Source of the DNA: Bin87 sp965208015
Lineage (GTDB): Bacteria; Chloroflexota; Dehalococcoidia; Lucifugimonadales; UBA3495
Reading direction: 5' to 3'
Length of the DNA: 64,000 nucleotides
NCBI GenBank assembly: GCA_965208015.1
Contig: CBDBNT010000003.1
Coordinates: forward strand, 1-64,000
Shown here: positions 26,645-35,934 of the stretch, in pieces
Layout: the number at the start of each line of letters is the position of its first letter
How positions within the stretch are numbered: position 1 is the first letter of the stretch
Program-made: the position numbers and the translations under genes
Notes under the pieces: model-generated
The model's database searches: none
Told to the model about the DNA's origin: nothing
What the model saw: only the letters and a program-made list of their open reading frames with translations

Positions 26645-27355
26645 TCTCCCAGGTTAGAGCCAATGATCTGGTCTTAGCTGGACCTTCCGTGAGAAGTCGG
26701 GTCAGCACAGATTACCCCGCCTTTATACTTTTCTAAAAATGCGCAAAGTCCAGCCAAGACCTTGGGAGGTTCGGTCTGCCGCACCCAATGGGAAGGATTA
26801 TTCCCACACAACCAAGATACAAGGAGAGGCTCTGTCCGATAAGGGGGTACTGGGGCGGTCCCGGCGTCTCTGTGGGACGGTGAAAGCGAGCCCCGGTGCT
26901 GCGGGAACCGGAGGGCTACGGGTGGAACGCATTGCTCCCACGGATGCGTCCGGAAGAGACCCGTCAATCATGCTGACACGGCATTATCTGCTCGCCACGC
27001 TGTCCGGGGGCGCAAACGGCGGCTCCGGGGCTGGTTGCGGGAGTCTCGTAGGAGAAGGCGATGCGTCAATTTCGCCGGTTTCAGGCAGGAAACGGGCTGC
27101 GATGTCCCTTGACCAATCAGGAATTGCATTTCTGCAAGTCTGAAAAACCACGCTAAAACGGCGAGGGTGATTTTGGAGCAAGCGCAATGGCCTGACGCAT
27201 CGCCGTTGACCCAGGTGAAAGGCCTGGCCGGTGCCGTCCACCGGACAATCCGGAGGGGAGCCGCCGCCCAGAAGACGATGAAACCGGTCCGATCCATCCC
27301 CGACGGACCAACCACGATTGCGCCGGCAACGGCTATTGGTTATGGTGTGAACAAG
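26645..27355. other. gene-poor stretch
   Basis: About 710 bases with no frame that resembles a protein family on either strand and no repeat of the families seen elsewhere in the window. It precedes a decayed type ISP restriction gene and may be remnant sequence. Confidence 0.35.
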
Positions 27356-28260
27356 ATGCCCACGTACCCCCACATAGCGGCCTACTACGCCAGGCGGAGG
27401 GAACTGGTGGAGTTCGGCGGGTCGGACAACGAGCTGATCATCCGTCCCGCCTTCCAGAACTGCCTGGACGCCTACTGCCGCGAGCACAAGGAACAGCTGG
27501 TCCTGATCCCCGAGCTGAAGACGGCTGGCAACGTGATCCCCGACGGCACGGTGAAGGACACCCTGCGCATGGCCCGGGGCTACTGGGAAGCCAAGGACAG
27601 CCACGACGACCTGGACGCGGAGATTCAGGCCAAGTTCAACCGGGGCTATCCCAGGGACAACATCGTGCTCGAGGACTCGGAGACGGCGGTGCTGGTGCAG
27701 AACGGCGACGTGGCGCTCAGGCAGGGTGGACATGTCCCGGCCGGGGAACTGCACCGGCTGATACGGCGGTTCCTGGACTACGAACTGCCCAGCATCGAGG
27801 AGTTCCGCCAGGCCCAGGCGCAGTTCAAGACCGACCTGCCGGCGGTTCTGGAAAACCTGCGGCAGTCGGTGGCGGCAGCCGAGGAGGGCAACGATGACTA
27901 CCGGGCCGGGGCAACGGAGTTCCTGGGCCTGTGCCGCCGGAGCATCGGCCCTGACGTGGCGGAAGCCGACGTACGGGAGATGCTGCTCCAGCACATCCTC
28001 ACCAAGGACATCTTCCACCGGGCGTTTGATGAGGACCAGTTCCACAAGGAAAACAACGTGGCCGGCCAGCTGGCCGAGCTGGAGGTGACCTTCTTCACCG
28101 GAAAGTGCGGCGGGAGGCCATCGGAAGGGCTGCCGACGAGATCGCCGACTACGCCGAGAAGCAGCAGTTCCTCAAGGTCATCTACGAGGACTTCTACCAG
28201 TCGTACAGTCCCGCCGCCGCCGACCGCCTGGGGGCGGTATATACTCGCAATTCAGGTAGA
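27356..28260 (+). pseudogene. type ISP restriction-modification enzyme, N-terminal fragment
   Basis: From MPTYPHIAAYYARRRELVE at 27356 the translation is typical of the nuclease end of single-chain type ISP (LlaBIII-like) enzymes, including IIRPAFQNCL, the acidic PDGTVKDTL and GYWEAKDSHDD, which form a PD-(D/E)XK site. At about 28107 (after VTFFTGK) the frame shifts. The continuation (RREAIGRAADEIADYAEKQQ, YEDFYQSYSPAAADRLG) is in another frame and breaks off near 28250, before the helicase and methylase parts. The normal protein has well over 1000 residues, so less than a third is left. A separate target nuclease is conceivable, but decay is more likely. Confidence 0.75.
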
Positions 28261-28409
28261 ATAGCCGTCCCCGCCTGCCAAAATCATAGACTTCCCTATC
28301 CTCTGGCGTTTAAGTCCTCATCATTCTACGCCAACCATCCCGTATCGATGGATTCGGGATGAACACTTCATGGCCATTGTTAGTGTCAAGCCTGGGCGAT
28401 GCTCGAGCG

Positions 28410-29363
28410 CTAGATCAACCGTAAGGTATGGTGGAACAACTCAGTGATAAAGTCATCCCAAGTGGTCCGGTCGTTCAAAAGGTCGTAAAGCAAGAAATCC
28501 CTTGCCATGTTCAACTCGTTAAGGCGGTCCCGCATAGCACGGGTTACGATGCCCAAGACAGCAAAGTTGCGAGAGCGAGCCGGAGTTTGGTCGAAACTCT
28601 TCTGAATTGCTCCCAAGCGCTCCAATGCCCCGGCCGGGTCGGTTCCACTTTTGATTTCGACAGTGGACACAATCTCCCATTCGCCTCTGTCGTTCAACCA
28701 CTCAAATTTGATGTCAGGTTCGGAGCTATAAACCATGCGGTATCTGGGTTGTGCTCCAAAAGTAGTCGTCGCCCCGTCAACGCTTGGCTGAAGCACGGCG
28801 CCATCCCCTCGCAACCAATCGAGGATGCCGTCCTTGACCCTAGCTTCTCCCTCTTGTCCCACTAGGTTTCTGAGCGACCCGTCCTCTGTAATTCCTATTG
28901 TCGCCAAAACATTCCGGTAGCCGTTCTCTAAAGTCCAGTTATCGGTGCCGGTGATGACGACAGAAATAACGGAATTGTAAGTTCTGGCAACATTGAGGCA
29001 ACGGTCGAGTGTAGGCGCACGGCGAAAGGTTCCAGCCTCCCAATTGCCAACAGCAGACGCCATAGCCTGCACTCTTTTGAGCGATAAGGTGGCGATCCCC
29101 CGGTAGTGCAAGGAGGTTTGAGGGTGTGCTCTCAGCAAGTCAGGGTGAGCGAAAACTAATTTTGGCTCGATTTGTGCTTCTCTTACGTGATCCCACGCCT
29201 CTTCGGCGATAGCCAGGTCCTCAAGGCGGTTGGCAAAGTCCAAATTGCCATTAAACCCCTGGATCATTTGACGGACTGCCTCATCCGACCGCCGACGGAT
29301 CGTTTCCGAGATAATCAGCGCGCGTTGGCGTGACTCCTCAAGCCGTACCTCCCGGCTAACCAT
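28410..29363 (-). CDS. type II restriction endonuclease of PD-(D/E)XK type
   Basis: A 317-residue protein encoded directly after a DNA methylase, with an 8-base overlap (the ATG lies inside the methylase stop region). A PD-(D/E)XK core is visible: SSEPDIKFEW, then EWEIVSTVEIKSGTDPAGA, with Asp and Glu-x-Lys in the expected order and spacing. A helical arm follows (ERLGAIQKSF). The N-terminal 90 residues are helical and likely recognise DNA or dimerise. Pairing with an N4-type methylase brings XcyI/Cfr9I-like enzymes to mind, but I cannot confirm the family or the target site. Together they form a complete restriction-modification system. Confidence 0.75.
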   Translation of the reverse strand: MVSREVRLEESRQRALIISETIRRRSDEAVRQMIQGFNGNLDFANRLEDLAIAEEAWDHVREAQIEPKLVFAHPDLLRAHPQTSLHYRGIATLSLKRVQAMASAVGNWEAGTFRRAPTLDRCLNVARTYNSVISVVITGTDNWTLENGYRNVLATIGITEDGSLRNLVGQEGEARVKDGILDWLRGDGAVLQPSVDGATTTFGAQPRYRMVYSSEPDIKFEWLNDRGEWEIVSTVEIKSGTDPAGALERLGAIQKSFDQTPARSRNFAVLGIVTRAMRDRLNELNMARDFLLYDLLNDRTTWDDFITELFHHTLRLI

Positions 29364-30741
29364 CCGACATCCTCCAATGATATACGCACTTTCTCAATTC
29401 CTGTCGCCCGAACCGTCCCATTTGCTGGCTCGAGTTTCCCTTGCCGCGATTCAACATCCAGATTGATTCGCACCGGAACCCGCATTGTTCGGCGAAGTCC
29501 GACAGAATCAGGTCCACCGGAACCTCCTCACCGTGATAGCGAACGTTGTCGTTTACCATGAACACGTGCCCGCCTGGAGACACTAACCGCCCGAGCTCCA
29601 CAATAACGAGGGCCATTTCTGTGAAGTAGTTCTCTACCAAGTCAATGACATTGCGATTGCTTAGATTCTTGATATCCAGCCTTAGAGAGGCCAGCGCCTC
29701 TTGAAGAGCTGCTTGGCGGTCCGCCATTTCAAAAGCCTTTTGGACACGGACAACTTCAGAATATTCCCGCTTCAGTTGGTCACGCTTGGACTTGTTCTCG
29801 ACGGTCGCTGACAACAGCACTTGGCGCAGGTGCTTGATTTGTTCCGCGTCGTATCCGAGGTACGCGAGTTCCAGAGCGTATGTCCGGGTGTAGTCATATC
29901 GATTAGCATAGGGCGGGGAAGTTACCACTGCGTCGAAGCTCTTGTCAGGCAGTTCCTGAAGTTGCTCAAGACTTGACCCTTCTACTAGCGAAGGGGATGT
30001 CCCGCCGTACTTCACTTTCAGAGCACCAAAATCATCCGCTATTTCTCCAACTCTACGCCTTAACGCTTCGGATAGAGTTGGTAGGATGCCCTTATGCAGT
30101 TTGGGCTTCACATCCCGGCCTGATTGCGGATCCCACCGGAGAAACTGCCCGTCCTTGCGGGTGAAGCTGACTTCCTCCAAAACGCTCATGCACGCGAGGG
30201 TCAGGATTGTGTTCAGCGAACTGTCTTTAACTCCGCTCAGGAATTCCCGTGCTTTGGCAATGTCCTGTTCAGTACTTTCGGGGAAAGCGTGCTCGGTAAT
30301 AGGAATGTGAGGAAACTTCATGCCTGGATTGTACTGGTCGGTTTCCAGGGATTTGACCAATTCGCCAGCAGCCTCCAGAAAATCCGCGCATTGAAGTCCA
30401 TTAGAGGCTGCCGAGATAGAACGGGCCAGAAGGATACCGACAGGCATGATTTCGATTCCCGTTGAACATATCCCCATGCTCCCGGCGGTCAATGGAGCGG
30501 TGCCCGAACCGGCGAAGGGATCAAGTAAACTTTGAGCGTCAGTGAGGCCCAATAGTCCCTCCACCAAATTGGCAGAGAAGCCCTCCTTATACTTGAGCCA
30601 GCGTAGTCCAGGAACAGCCTTGTTCCCTTGATACGACACTAGCTTCCGGCTCAGGGACGGATTCGCCTCAATTCGGTCTGCGAATCGCCTGTGCAGACTG
30701 TCCCTCGCCTTGGTTGTGCTCTTTTCCAAAATCATGGTCAT
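29356..30741 (-). CDS. DNA methyltransferase (N4-cytosine type) of a type II R-M system
   Basis: A 461-residue amino-methylase. The SAM motif is SLLDPFAGSGTAPLTA (about residues 72-87) and the catalytic motif TSPPYANRYDYTR. SPPY with this order of motifs is usual for N4-cytosine methylases. N6-adenine cannot be excluded. The part between the motifs is long and helical and probably holds target recognition. It is the first gene of a two-gene minus-strand operon with the endonuclease at 28410, so methylation can be established before cutting. Starts at 30741 (MTM) or 30735 are equivalent. Confidence 0.88.
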   Translation of the reverse strand: MTMILEKSTTKARDSLHRRFADRIEANPSLSRKLVSYQGNKAVPGLRWLKYKEGFSANLVEGLLGLTDAQSLLDPFAGSGTAPLTAGSMGICSTGIEIMPVGILLARSISAASNGLQCADFLEAAGELVKSLETDQYNPGMKFPHIPITEHAFPESTEQDIAKAREFLSGVKDSSLNTILTLACMSVLEEVSFTRKDGQFLRWDPQSGRDVKPKLHKGILPTLSEALRRRVGEIADDFGALKVKYGGTSPSLVEGSSLEQLQELPDKSFDAVVTSPPYANRYDYTRTYALELAYLGYDAEQIKHLRQVLLSATVENKSKRDQLKREYSEVVRVQKAFEMADRQAALQEALASLRLDIKNLSNRNVIDLVENYFTEMALVIVELGRLVSPGGHVFMVNDNVRYHGEEVPVDLILSDFAEQCGFRCESIWMLNRGKGNSSQQMGRFGRQELRKCVYHWRMSDG

Positions 30742-30856
30742 AGTATCTGAGGTATCGCCGCACTCGACGTTGAAGCCTCCATGACACCATCGGCAACCCC
30801 TTCACGATCAGGTGGAGACTGATTGTGTCAACTCTGTGGGGGCGTTAGTATGGTCT

Positions 30857-31849
30857 TCACTGTGCCGCACTGTCAAATTCTCGTCCCAGCTTGCTTCGTT
30901 TCAACATGACGGCGCAGCCCCGCTCGTCCACCAGGTGGTTCACCGACACCCGGCCATGGCGGTCGTAGCCGGTGGTGTAGGCGAACTGCACCTCGGCGCC
31001 CCAGGGCACCCGGCCGCCGGTCCGGATGGTATCTCCGCCCGGCCCGCCGGCGCCCTTGATTACCACGCCGTTGCGCCCGCCCTTCTTCCAGGCCATGACC
31101 TTCAGCTCCACCGGCGCCACCAACTCCCCTGGCGACGGGGCGAACAGCACCTGGTGCAGCCGCCGCAGCACGTCCCCGGAGGCGTTGCGATGGCCGTTCA
31201 TTACCTGGGAGAGCATCCCGGTGCTGATGCCGGCCCGCCGCGCCGTCTCGTTCTGGGACCAGCCGTGAGCGTCCATGCGTTCCCACAGGGCTTGCGGGTC
31301 CACCTCGGCAGGCTGGGCGGTCTCCACCTTCACCGGAGCCTCCAGGACGGACTCCATCCGGGCTTGGGCGGACGGGCTGAGGTTGCGCTGGCCCCGGCTG
31401 ACCTGGGTAACGTACCCATAGGTCAGGCCCGCCCGGTCCGCCACCTGTCGCAGGGTCATACCCTGCTCCCGGGCCCGCTCCCGGAGGTAGGTGCTCTCTC
31501 CGCCTTTGACCACGCCGTCCCGTCGGTGGACGACGCCCTGGGGAGGGACGTGGCCCAGGACCGCCTCGATCTTACCGCGCATGTAGGGGGTGAGGTTCTT
31601 CTTGCCCCTGGCGACCTGGGACAGGTGGGAGGCGCCGACGCCCATGAGGGCGGCCAGTTCGTTGAGGTTGAGGCCGCGCTCCCTGGCGGCTACTGCCAGG
31701 TGGGACTCGGCCCGGCCGGTGATGGCGCCGGGTTGGGCTACCGGGGCGGCGGTTTCGCTAGTGTAGTTGACGCGGTTGGCGTGGTGGTCGCCGTTGGCCT
31801 GGGCGGTGGGTTCGACTTTGTAGTTGACGGAATTGGTGTTGGCCTTCAT
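30857..31849 (-). CDS. triple XRE-type HTH DNA-binding protein (right-arm copy)
   Basis: A 330-residue paralogue of the protein at 4673-5647, encoded on the opposite strand. The three HTH units align without gaps (LNELAALMGVGASHLSQVARG, LRQVADRAGLTYGYVTQVSRG and QNETARRAGISTGMLSQVMNG). The C-terminal domain keeps GGRVPWGA and VDERGCAVMLK. The N-terminal tail differs most. Both copies are intact, which suggests selection on both. It starts at 31849 after GGAGG, behind a hairpin equivalent to the left one. Two such proteins, one at each edge of the 25-kb cargo, could form mixed dimers or act on each other's operators. Confidence 0.8.
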   Translation of the reverse strand: MKANTNSVNYKVEPTAQANGDHHANRVNYTSETAAPVAQPGAITGRAESHLAVAARERGLNLNELAALMGVGASHLSQVARGKKNLTPYMRGKIEAVLGHVPPQGVVHRRDGVVKGGESTYLRERAREQGMTLRQVADRAGLTYGYVTQVSRGQRNLSPSAQARMESVLEAPVKVETAQPAEVDPQALWERMDAHGWSQNETARRAGISTGMLSQVMNGHRNASGDVLRRLHQVLFAPSPGELVAPVELKVMAWKKGGRNGVVIKGAGGPGGDTIRTGGRVPWGAEVQFAYTTGYDRHGRVSVNHLVDERGCAVMLKRSKLGREFDSAAQ

Positions 31850-31872
31850 GTCGTTTCCTCCAAAACGCAGAA

Positions 31873-31916
31873 AGCGGGGCCGGCCCCGTACCTTTCGGTT
31901 CAGGGCCGACCCCGCT
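31873..31916 (-). promoter_or_regulatory. GC-rich hairpin before the triple-HTH gene (right arm)
   Basis: On the minus strand AGCGGGGTCGGCCC pairs with GGGCCGGCCCCGCT (14 bp, one G-U). The loop holds a small ACC-GAAA-GGT stem. It ends just before the Shine-Dalgarno of 31849 and corresponds to 4618-4649 in the left arm, with compensating changes. Confidence 0.6.
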
Positions 31917-32021
31917 GGGATGCAGGTGTTCGGTGTGATTGGGTTTAGGAACCGCTCCGGCGGCCCCTTGGGTAATGGCTTCCACCGCGCGGCGCGGAAG
32001 CGCCGGCAATGGCTTGGACGG

Positions 32022-32036
32022 TTACGGTTCGGTCAT
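32022..32036 (-). CDS. four-residue upstream frame (MTEP) in the right-arm leader
   Basis: ATG-ACC-GAA-CCG-TAA preceded by GGAGGAAC at proper spacing, about 170 bases upstream of the triple-HTH gene. The left arm has GAGGAGGTG at the matching place, opening a 17-codon GTG frame. A leader peptide that couples translation to the hairpins is possible. The evidence is only the ribosome-binding site. Confidence 0.25.
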   Translation of the reverse strand: MTEP

Positions 32037-33112
32037 GGACGTTCCTCCGTTCTTGTGGTTATCGTTGCCAAGGTTGTGGTGGCGGTCGCCGGCAGCGCGG
32101 CGACATCAAGGACTCGAGTCGGGGTGTCCCAGCCGGAGATGAGAATCCGGTGCTTGGCCAGTTGGTAGCTTTCGCATTGCGCTGGAACGGAGCAGACCCA
32201 CGTCGCCCCGGGACAGACGTCGCCCAGGAGGCTGACGCGGCGCGAGAGGGAAAAGCAGGAGAAGGTGGGAAGGGGAGAGCGGTTGCACCAGGCGACATAG
32301 CCGTGAAAGGGGGACGGCAACGCGCAGGACACAACGAAGAGAGCCGCTGCCGCCGGTCCCGACGGGGACGGCGGCAGCAAGAGGAGCGGCTACGCCAGGG
32401 CGTCGCGGCGGAAATCAGCGCCAGCGCAGACTTGGCGATAGCCGTGGGCGAGGAGGGGGATGGCCACGCGGTGGACGAACGCGACGTCAAGGGCGACGGC
32501 GACGGAGCAGCGGAGGCAACTTACCGGTCCGGCGACGCCGCATTGCCGGAGCGTGCTGTGAATGGCGACGACGCTGCTGCCTTTGAGCCACGGCGCCGGG
32601 ACGTGAGGGCGCGGCCGGGGGCTAAGCCGTTCCAGCCGCAGCGTGAGGGGCGAGCGCGGTATCGTATGCACTCGGCGAGTTGGACCGAGGATTCAGGCCC
32701 TGGATTGCCGGATTGGTTCCGTTTTCACCTCCTGGACGATGTTGGCGATGCCGACCACCGCTTTGCGAAACGGCGCCAGCGCGGTTTGGTGTCCCGCATC
32801 GACGTGGACACCGGAGGAGCGGGGCTCGACTCCGTGATCCGCGTCACGCAGCGGGTGGCGCTTGTCTCCGTTGAGGCCGTGTCAGGGAGAGCGAGGCTCG
32901 ATCCCTGGCGAACGGTCCGGGTCGGGGACGGACCCGCCAGCTTTCGGTCGGGAAAGGCTGGAAAAACCGTGAACTGCATTGATTATCGCCCGCGCGATTG
33001 CCCCAGGGAACGGATTTAGCAAGTGCCTGGTCCGTCCCGCCGGTGATCGCTTGCTCCGCGCTTGCTGGCCGCTTGCCGCCGTCATCTCTAACGTAGCGTT
33101 AAGCCACCACGC

Positions 33113-33351
33113 CCGCAGTCAGCCCCGGCGCTGACGGCAGCCATGTCCGCCATTTCCACCACGTCCCCAGCGCGAGCGCCCGGCGCAGCCAGCGCAGGAT
33201 GAACCGCCGGGCCAACGCCTTCCTGGTGTTGGCCCGGGTCCTCCGCAGTCTCCGCCCTGCCTGCCCTTTCGACGAATTCCCTCAGGAGCATCCGCAGCGC
33301 GAACTCCCGCAAGTCCCCGGCGTCGCCCATCCCTTCGTCCTGGGCATCCAT
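33113..33351 (-). pseudogene. internally deleted copy of the small HTH-like gene
   Basis: The start (MDAQDEGMGDAGDLREFAL) follows GAAGGAGC and matches the N-terminus of the gene at 2542. Near REFVERAGRAE the sequence jumps to the C-terminal end. In the shifted frame it reads ARRFILRWLRRALALGTWW, matching RKLLRWLRRLLTLGAWW. The whole centre is lost, including the coiled-coil and proline-rich parts. Confidence 0.6.
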
Positions 33352-33480
33352 CGCGCTTTGCTCCTTCACGTTCAACCTGCTGGCCCCCATGTCCGATAGG
33401 ATGTCCAATAGGGAGTTGCCGGTAGGCGGGAATACGGCCAGGTCAACCAACCGCTCGCCCTGATGGGGCTGGGCGTTCAC

Positions 33481-33640
33481 TGCCCAAAAGGCAATTTCGC
33501 CGGAACCTGCCCTTTCAGCCAAGCGCTCGCAAGACCGCCCTGAATTCCCTCGAATTCCGCCGGTTTCAAGTTCAAAATATCCCCCGACTTCCCAAAAGGG
33601 CATTCCTCCCAATCTCTGTACGCGGGTATGCCATCACACC
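33481..33640 (-). promoter_or_regulatory. paired-hairpin leader motif, copy C
   Basis: On the minus strand it starts CATACCCGCGTACAGAGATT and keeps TTGAACTTGAAACC, TGCGAGCGCTTGG and GGTTCCGGCG. Hairpin 1 is CCC-TTTT-GGG (33591-33600). Hairpin 2 is TGCC/GGCA with a five-base TTTTG loop (33481-33493). It ends 130 bases before the start codon at 33351, the same distance as in copy A. Confidence 0.6.
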
Positions 33641-33885
33641 GGGCCCCGGCAGGTCCCTCGGCGCGAGAAATGCAATGCAACCGCAGCCGCGAAACCGACA
33701 CGAAGCCGCGAAAAGGTCCTTGACCCAAACGCCGCGCCAAGCGCCGTGTCTGGTCGATTCAGTTTTGACATCCTGCCGGCGGCCATCCATCAAGCGTTTT
33801 GGATTTCCTTACAAAGCTACCACTGTGAATGCGGTTCCGCAGCGATTGCACTTTGCCGCGCCGGACGGGGGGCGAAACGGGCGTT

Positions 33886-34233
33886 TCAGACGGAGGCAGG
33901 ACAGCCGTGGAGGTTGCTCCCGGTGCCGTCATTCACGGTCATGGAGGAGCGGCCGCCTTCCGCCAAAGCCGAGGCGCCGCCTGCGCCGCTCGCATTCCTG
34001 AATTCGGGCAGCGCCTGCCGCACCCGCCGGGACGCTTGCCGGCAGCCGCGGCAGACCGCCAGGGTCTGGTTCCCGCCCAGTACCTCGGCGGCGGGCGCCC
34101 GATCCCGTTCCTCCACCAGGGCGTCCAGCAGGTCCAATAGGACAACCTCCGATAGGGCAGCGTCCGGCTCAATCTCCGGATGGTGGTTCACCTCCAATGT
34201 GGCGTAGTCATCGTCGTGCAAGGCTTTCACCAT
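33886..34233 (-). CDS. third member of the small HTH-like family, possibly decayed
   Basis: A 115-residue frame starting at the ATG at 34233. The core LVEERDRAPAAEVLGGNQTLAVC, then SRRVRQALPEF, matches the HTH-like part of the gene at 2542 (LVKREGRMEAAVLLAVNYRTL, then MSDALERLL). The C-terminal part seen in the other two copies is missing. The sequence after residue 85 looks random, so it may be truncated. It lies directly before leader copy C, and a hairpin at 34363-34381 stands 130 bases before its start. Confidence 0.45.
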   Translation of the reverse strand: MVKALHDDDYATLEVNHHPEIEPDAALSEVVLLDLLDALVEERDRAPAAEVLGGNQTLAVCRGCRQASRRVRQALPEFRNASGAGGASALAEGGRSSMTVNDGTGSNLHGCPASV

Positions 34234-34362
34234 GGGTCGAAACTACAATCCCCGGACTGCAATCCCTGCAATAAAGTGATCATGGAACCGCAGTAAATTG
34301 CTGGCCCGGCAATCTCCCAAATGCCGCCCCCAACGCCTCGTTCCCCGTAGGAAATACCCCCT

Positions 34363-34381
34363 GGATTGTATTCTGCAATCC
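34363..34381 (-). promoter_or_regulatory. hairpin upstream of the third small-family gene (partial leader, copy F)
   Basis: GGATTG and CAATCC pair around a seven-base loop. The distance to the start codon at 34233 is 130 bases, as for hairpin 2 of copies A and C. A further GATTGCA-type word occurs near 34430 but no clean first hairpin could be drawn. The stretch 34382-34717 otherwise shows no gene. Confidence 0.35.
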
Positions 34382-34717
34382 TTTCATTTCTCCTTTCAGG
34401 CTGCCCACTGCGAAAATCCGGTCCGGGCGATTGCAGTCTGATGCGTCAGGCCGCTGCCGACTCGCGGACAGGTCCGCCGATCGCGGCGCCGCTGGCATCG
34501 TCGGAGGCATGGCCGTGACGATGCTGACGCCGGGCAAACACGCGGCAATGGGAGCATCGGTCGGCTTTGGGAGTAGCGGGGCAAGTTCGGTGCCGGAGGG
34601 GTGTTGCGCGACGCGGGTTTCGGGCAATAGGATGGTGCGGCGCGGCGGGCGGCGGATTGCCGGGCGCGGCAGTGCCTGGAGTCCCCCTCCTTCGCATACC
34701 ACGCGGTAGGTGAGCAG

Positions 34718-35770
34718 TTGGCAAAGGTAAACCGCTGGGCAGGAATTGCGGCGCTGGCGAGTTGCGTGTTCGCGCTGTTGGCCGCCGGGTGCGATAACGG
34801 CGGGGTGTCCACCGACGAGGGAGAGGTGATGGTGGGGCTGATCACCAAGACCGACGGGAACCCGTTCTTCGTTGCCATGGAGGAGGGGGCGCGGCAGCGG
34901 GCGTATGAGCTGGACGTGGAACTGCGCGCCTACACGGGGGAACATGACGGCGATTGGGAAAGCCAGGCGCGGGCGGTGGCCGAGTTGGTGGAGGACGGCG
35001 CCGACGGCATCCTGATCACGCCGTCGGACCCCATGCGCCTGGGCGACGCCGTGCGAGAAGCGCGGGAGGCCGGAGCGCTGGTGATTGCGCTGGACACGCC
35101 CTTCGGGCTAGGGGACACGGTTGACGGGACCTTCGCCACGGACAACTTCAGGGCCGGGGAGTTGATCGGCCGGTGGGCCAGGGCACAGTTGGAGGCGGAG
35201 GGCAGGGAGGCTAGGATCGCAACGCTGGACGGGTACCCTACGCCGGTGTCGGTGGACGTGCTGCGCAACCAGGGCTTTCTGATGGGCTACGGCATAGACG
35301 TCCGGGACGCTGGGAAGATGGGCGACGAGGACGACGCCCGCATCGTGGGCCGCGGGGTGACCCTGGGCACGGAGGAAGGAGGACGCTCGGCGATGGAGGA
35401 ACTCATCGGCAAGCACCCGTACATCAACCTGGCGTACGCCATCAACGAGCCGGCGGCGACGGGGGCATACGCGGCCTTGGTGGAACTGGGACTGGCGGAA
35501 GACGTGCTGATCGTGACCATCGACGGCGGCTGCGACGGAGTGAGGAGTGTGGCGGCGGGCGAGTTCGGAGCCACGGTGATGCAGTACCCGCTGGAGATGG
35601 CGCGGGTGGGAGTGGAGGCGGTGGCGGAGCACGCCAGGACCGGCGATAAGCCGGAGAACGCCCCGGGGCTGGACTTTCACGACACCGGCGCGGTGCTGGT
35701 GACCGGAGAGCCGGTTGCCGGGGTCCCGTCCATCGGCGTGGATGAGGGTCTGCAGGAGTGCTGGGGGTAG
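34718..35770 (+). CDS. sugar-type ABC transporter substrate-binding lipoprotein
   Basis: A 350-residue periplasmic binding protein of the ribose/fructose-type fold (Peripla_BP_4 group). The N-terminus has Lys-Val-Asn-Arg, a hydrophobic stretch and the lipobox LLAAGC. The mature part shows VGLITKTDGNPFF, AVAELVEDGADGILITPSD, ALDTPFG and TIDGGCDGVRSVAAGEFGATVMQYP. It should be anchored outside the membrane and deliver a sugar to a permease. The start is a TTG at 34718 after TAGGTGAG. No permease or ATPase gene is near, and the flanks are repeats and remnants, so it is an orphan, perhaps carried in by recombination. Full length for the family. Confidence 0.85.
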   Translation: MAKVNRWAGIAALASCVFALLAAGCDNGGVSTDEGEVMVGLITKTDGNPFFVAMEEGARQRAYELDVELRAYTGEHDGDWESQARAVAELVEDGADGILITPSDPMRLGDAVREAREAGALVIALDTPFGLGDTVDGTFATDNFRAGELIGRWARAQLEAEGREARIATLDGYPTPVSVDVLRNQGFLMGYGIDVRDAGKMGDEDDARIVGRGVTLGTEEGGRSAMEELIGKHPYINLAYAINEPAATGAYAALVELGLAEDVLIVTIDGGCDGVRSVAAGEFGATVMQYPLEMARVGVEAVAEHARTGDKPENAPGLDFHDTGAVLVTGEPVAGVPSIGVDEGLQECWG

Positions 35771-35934
35771 AGGTCAGGGTACGCAACCCGGCGGCGACAA
35801 TGGTCCTTCCGCAACTGTGCTCCATCGTGTCCCGTCCGGTGAGGGCCGGTCGATGACGTCGTAGACGCGCCCGAGTCCAGTGTCGGCTCCGCCAAAGGAA
35901 GCGCCGGCTGCGACGGGAGGACAGACATACCCAG

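Larger units (their letters stand above)
30857..33640 (-). repeat. right arm of a long inverted duplication
   Basis: Counterpart of 2261-5647. From outside to inside it has leader motif C (33640-33481), a shortened small gene (33351-33113), 1.26 kb of related non-coding sequence (33112-31850) and the triple-HTH gene. It is about 0.6 kb shorter than the left arm, which is explained by the internal deletion in the small gene. Reading frames in the non-coding part differ between arms because of indels. Confidence 0.8.

Noticed and set aside
30812..31948. 378-codon plus-strand frame over the right triple-HTH gene (and the similar 4415-5791 minus frame over the left one)
   Set aside because: Both are antisense to the intact HTH genes. 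They resemble each other only because the genes do.
32009..33019. 336-codon plus-strand frame through the non-coding part of the right arm
   Set aside because: The equivalent left-arm sequence has indels that break the frame. Only about 40 codons remain similar, and no start signal fits.
34280..34945. 221-codon minus-strand frame in front of and over the start of the sugar-binding lipoprotein
   Set aside because: No family resemblance. It overlaps the signal-peptide region of a convincing gene. Its end shows a VFPTGN word also seen near 33,420, which I attribute to related leader sequence.
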